NCBI GenBank assembly: GCA_023818995.1
Contig: JAMWDA010000109.1
Location: 1 to 5,291, forward strand
Length of the DNA: 5,291 bases
Source: Candidatus Omnitrophota bacterium
GTDB lineage: Bacteria > Omnitrophota > Gorgyraeia > Duberdicusellales > 4484-171
Direction: 5' to 3'
Numbering within the stretch: the stretch's first letter is position 1; every line of letters begins with the position of its first letter. This document shows, in pieces, positions 5,214 to 5,291 of this stretch. The notes beneath the pieces were generated by a model. That model ran no database searches. It worked only from the letters and a program-made list of their open reading frames with translations, and was not told where the DNA came from. The position numbers and the translations under genes are program-made.

Positions 5214-5291
5214 TATATTTTCTTTTTTGGATTTATAGTTCTCTTTATACTTTAATACTGCCCAAATAATATGGGCTAATTTGTTCGCTAC
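5169..5291 (-). CDS. IS110-family transposase, C-terminal end (cut by the right edge)
   Basis: The minus strand is open from the window edge for 40 codons to a TAG at 5171-5169. It begins VANKLAHIIWAVLKYKENYKSK, which matches the conserved C-terminal helix of IS110/IS116/IS902 transposases (ARKLAxIIWAMLxxGExY). The tail after it is basic and ends PGRFFSGQNL. Only this part is in the window, so whether the gene is intact is unknown. IS110 enzymes are DEDD recombinases guided by a noncoding RNA from an element end. The element lies upstream of, and in the same orientation as, the peptide operon, and is a likely agent of the locus's mobility or rearrangement. Confidence 0.68.
   Translation of the reverse strand, partial: VANKLAHIIWAVLKYKENYKSKKENILPGKPGRFFSGQNL

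Noticed and set aside
5084..5269. 61-codon plus-strand frame
   Set aside because: It is antisense to the IS110-type transposase C-terminus and the adjacent inverted repeat; the minus-strand reading has a clear family match, this one has none.
1..5291. CRISPR array, tRNA or rRNA genes
   Set aside because: No regularly spaced repeats and no tRNA- or rRNA-like sequence was seen on either strand.

Overview
This is AT-rich bacterial DNA (roughly 30% G+C by eye) with every intact gene on the minus strand. I cannot name the organism. The translations read cleanly with the standard code, most starts lack a Shine-Dalgarno site, and remnants of two transposable elements (IS110 and IS3 type) lie around the first gene. 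That fits a low-GC environmental bacterium with a mobile accessory locus, but no lineage is diagnostic.

Layout in the direction of transcription (right to left). At the right edge (5169-5291) is the last 40 codons of an IS110-family transposase, followed by a GC-richer, strongly self-complementary stretch. A good sigma70-like promoter (TTGACA, 17-bp spacer, GATGAT; 5046-5074) and a leader of about 185 nt precede a 70-codon Cys-containing peptide gene (4643-4855) with the strongest ribosome binding site in the window. Then comes a roughly 420-bp fossil of an IS3-family element in the opposite orientation (4193-about 4622). After it follow a radical SAM/SPASM protein (3080-4141), a second radical SAM protein with a reduced twitch-like SPASM (2028-3083) and a GT4-type glycosyltransferase (374-2035). 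These three overlap by 4 and 8 bp, so they are translationally coupled. After a 129-bp gap with a stem-loop, the start of a third radical SAM gene (1-244) runs off the left edge.

Interpretation: this looks like a biosynthetic locus for a ribosomally made, post-translationally modified peptide (RiPP). The 70-aa peptide has a leader-like N-terminus (PKITMVTLNPEQAVLQC) and a short core with five cysteines. The radical SAM proteins are the likely maturases, and the glycosyltransferase could glycosylate the peptide or make a linked glycan. No transporter, protease or stand-alone recognition protein is visible; these could lie beyond the left edge. The chemistry and even the link of every enzyme to the peptide are inferred, not shown. 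The IS3 fossil wedged between precursor and first maturase is an unexpected feature of the locus.
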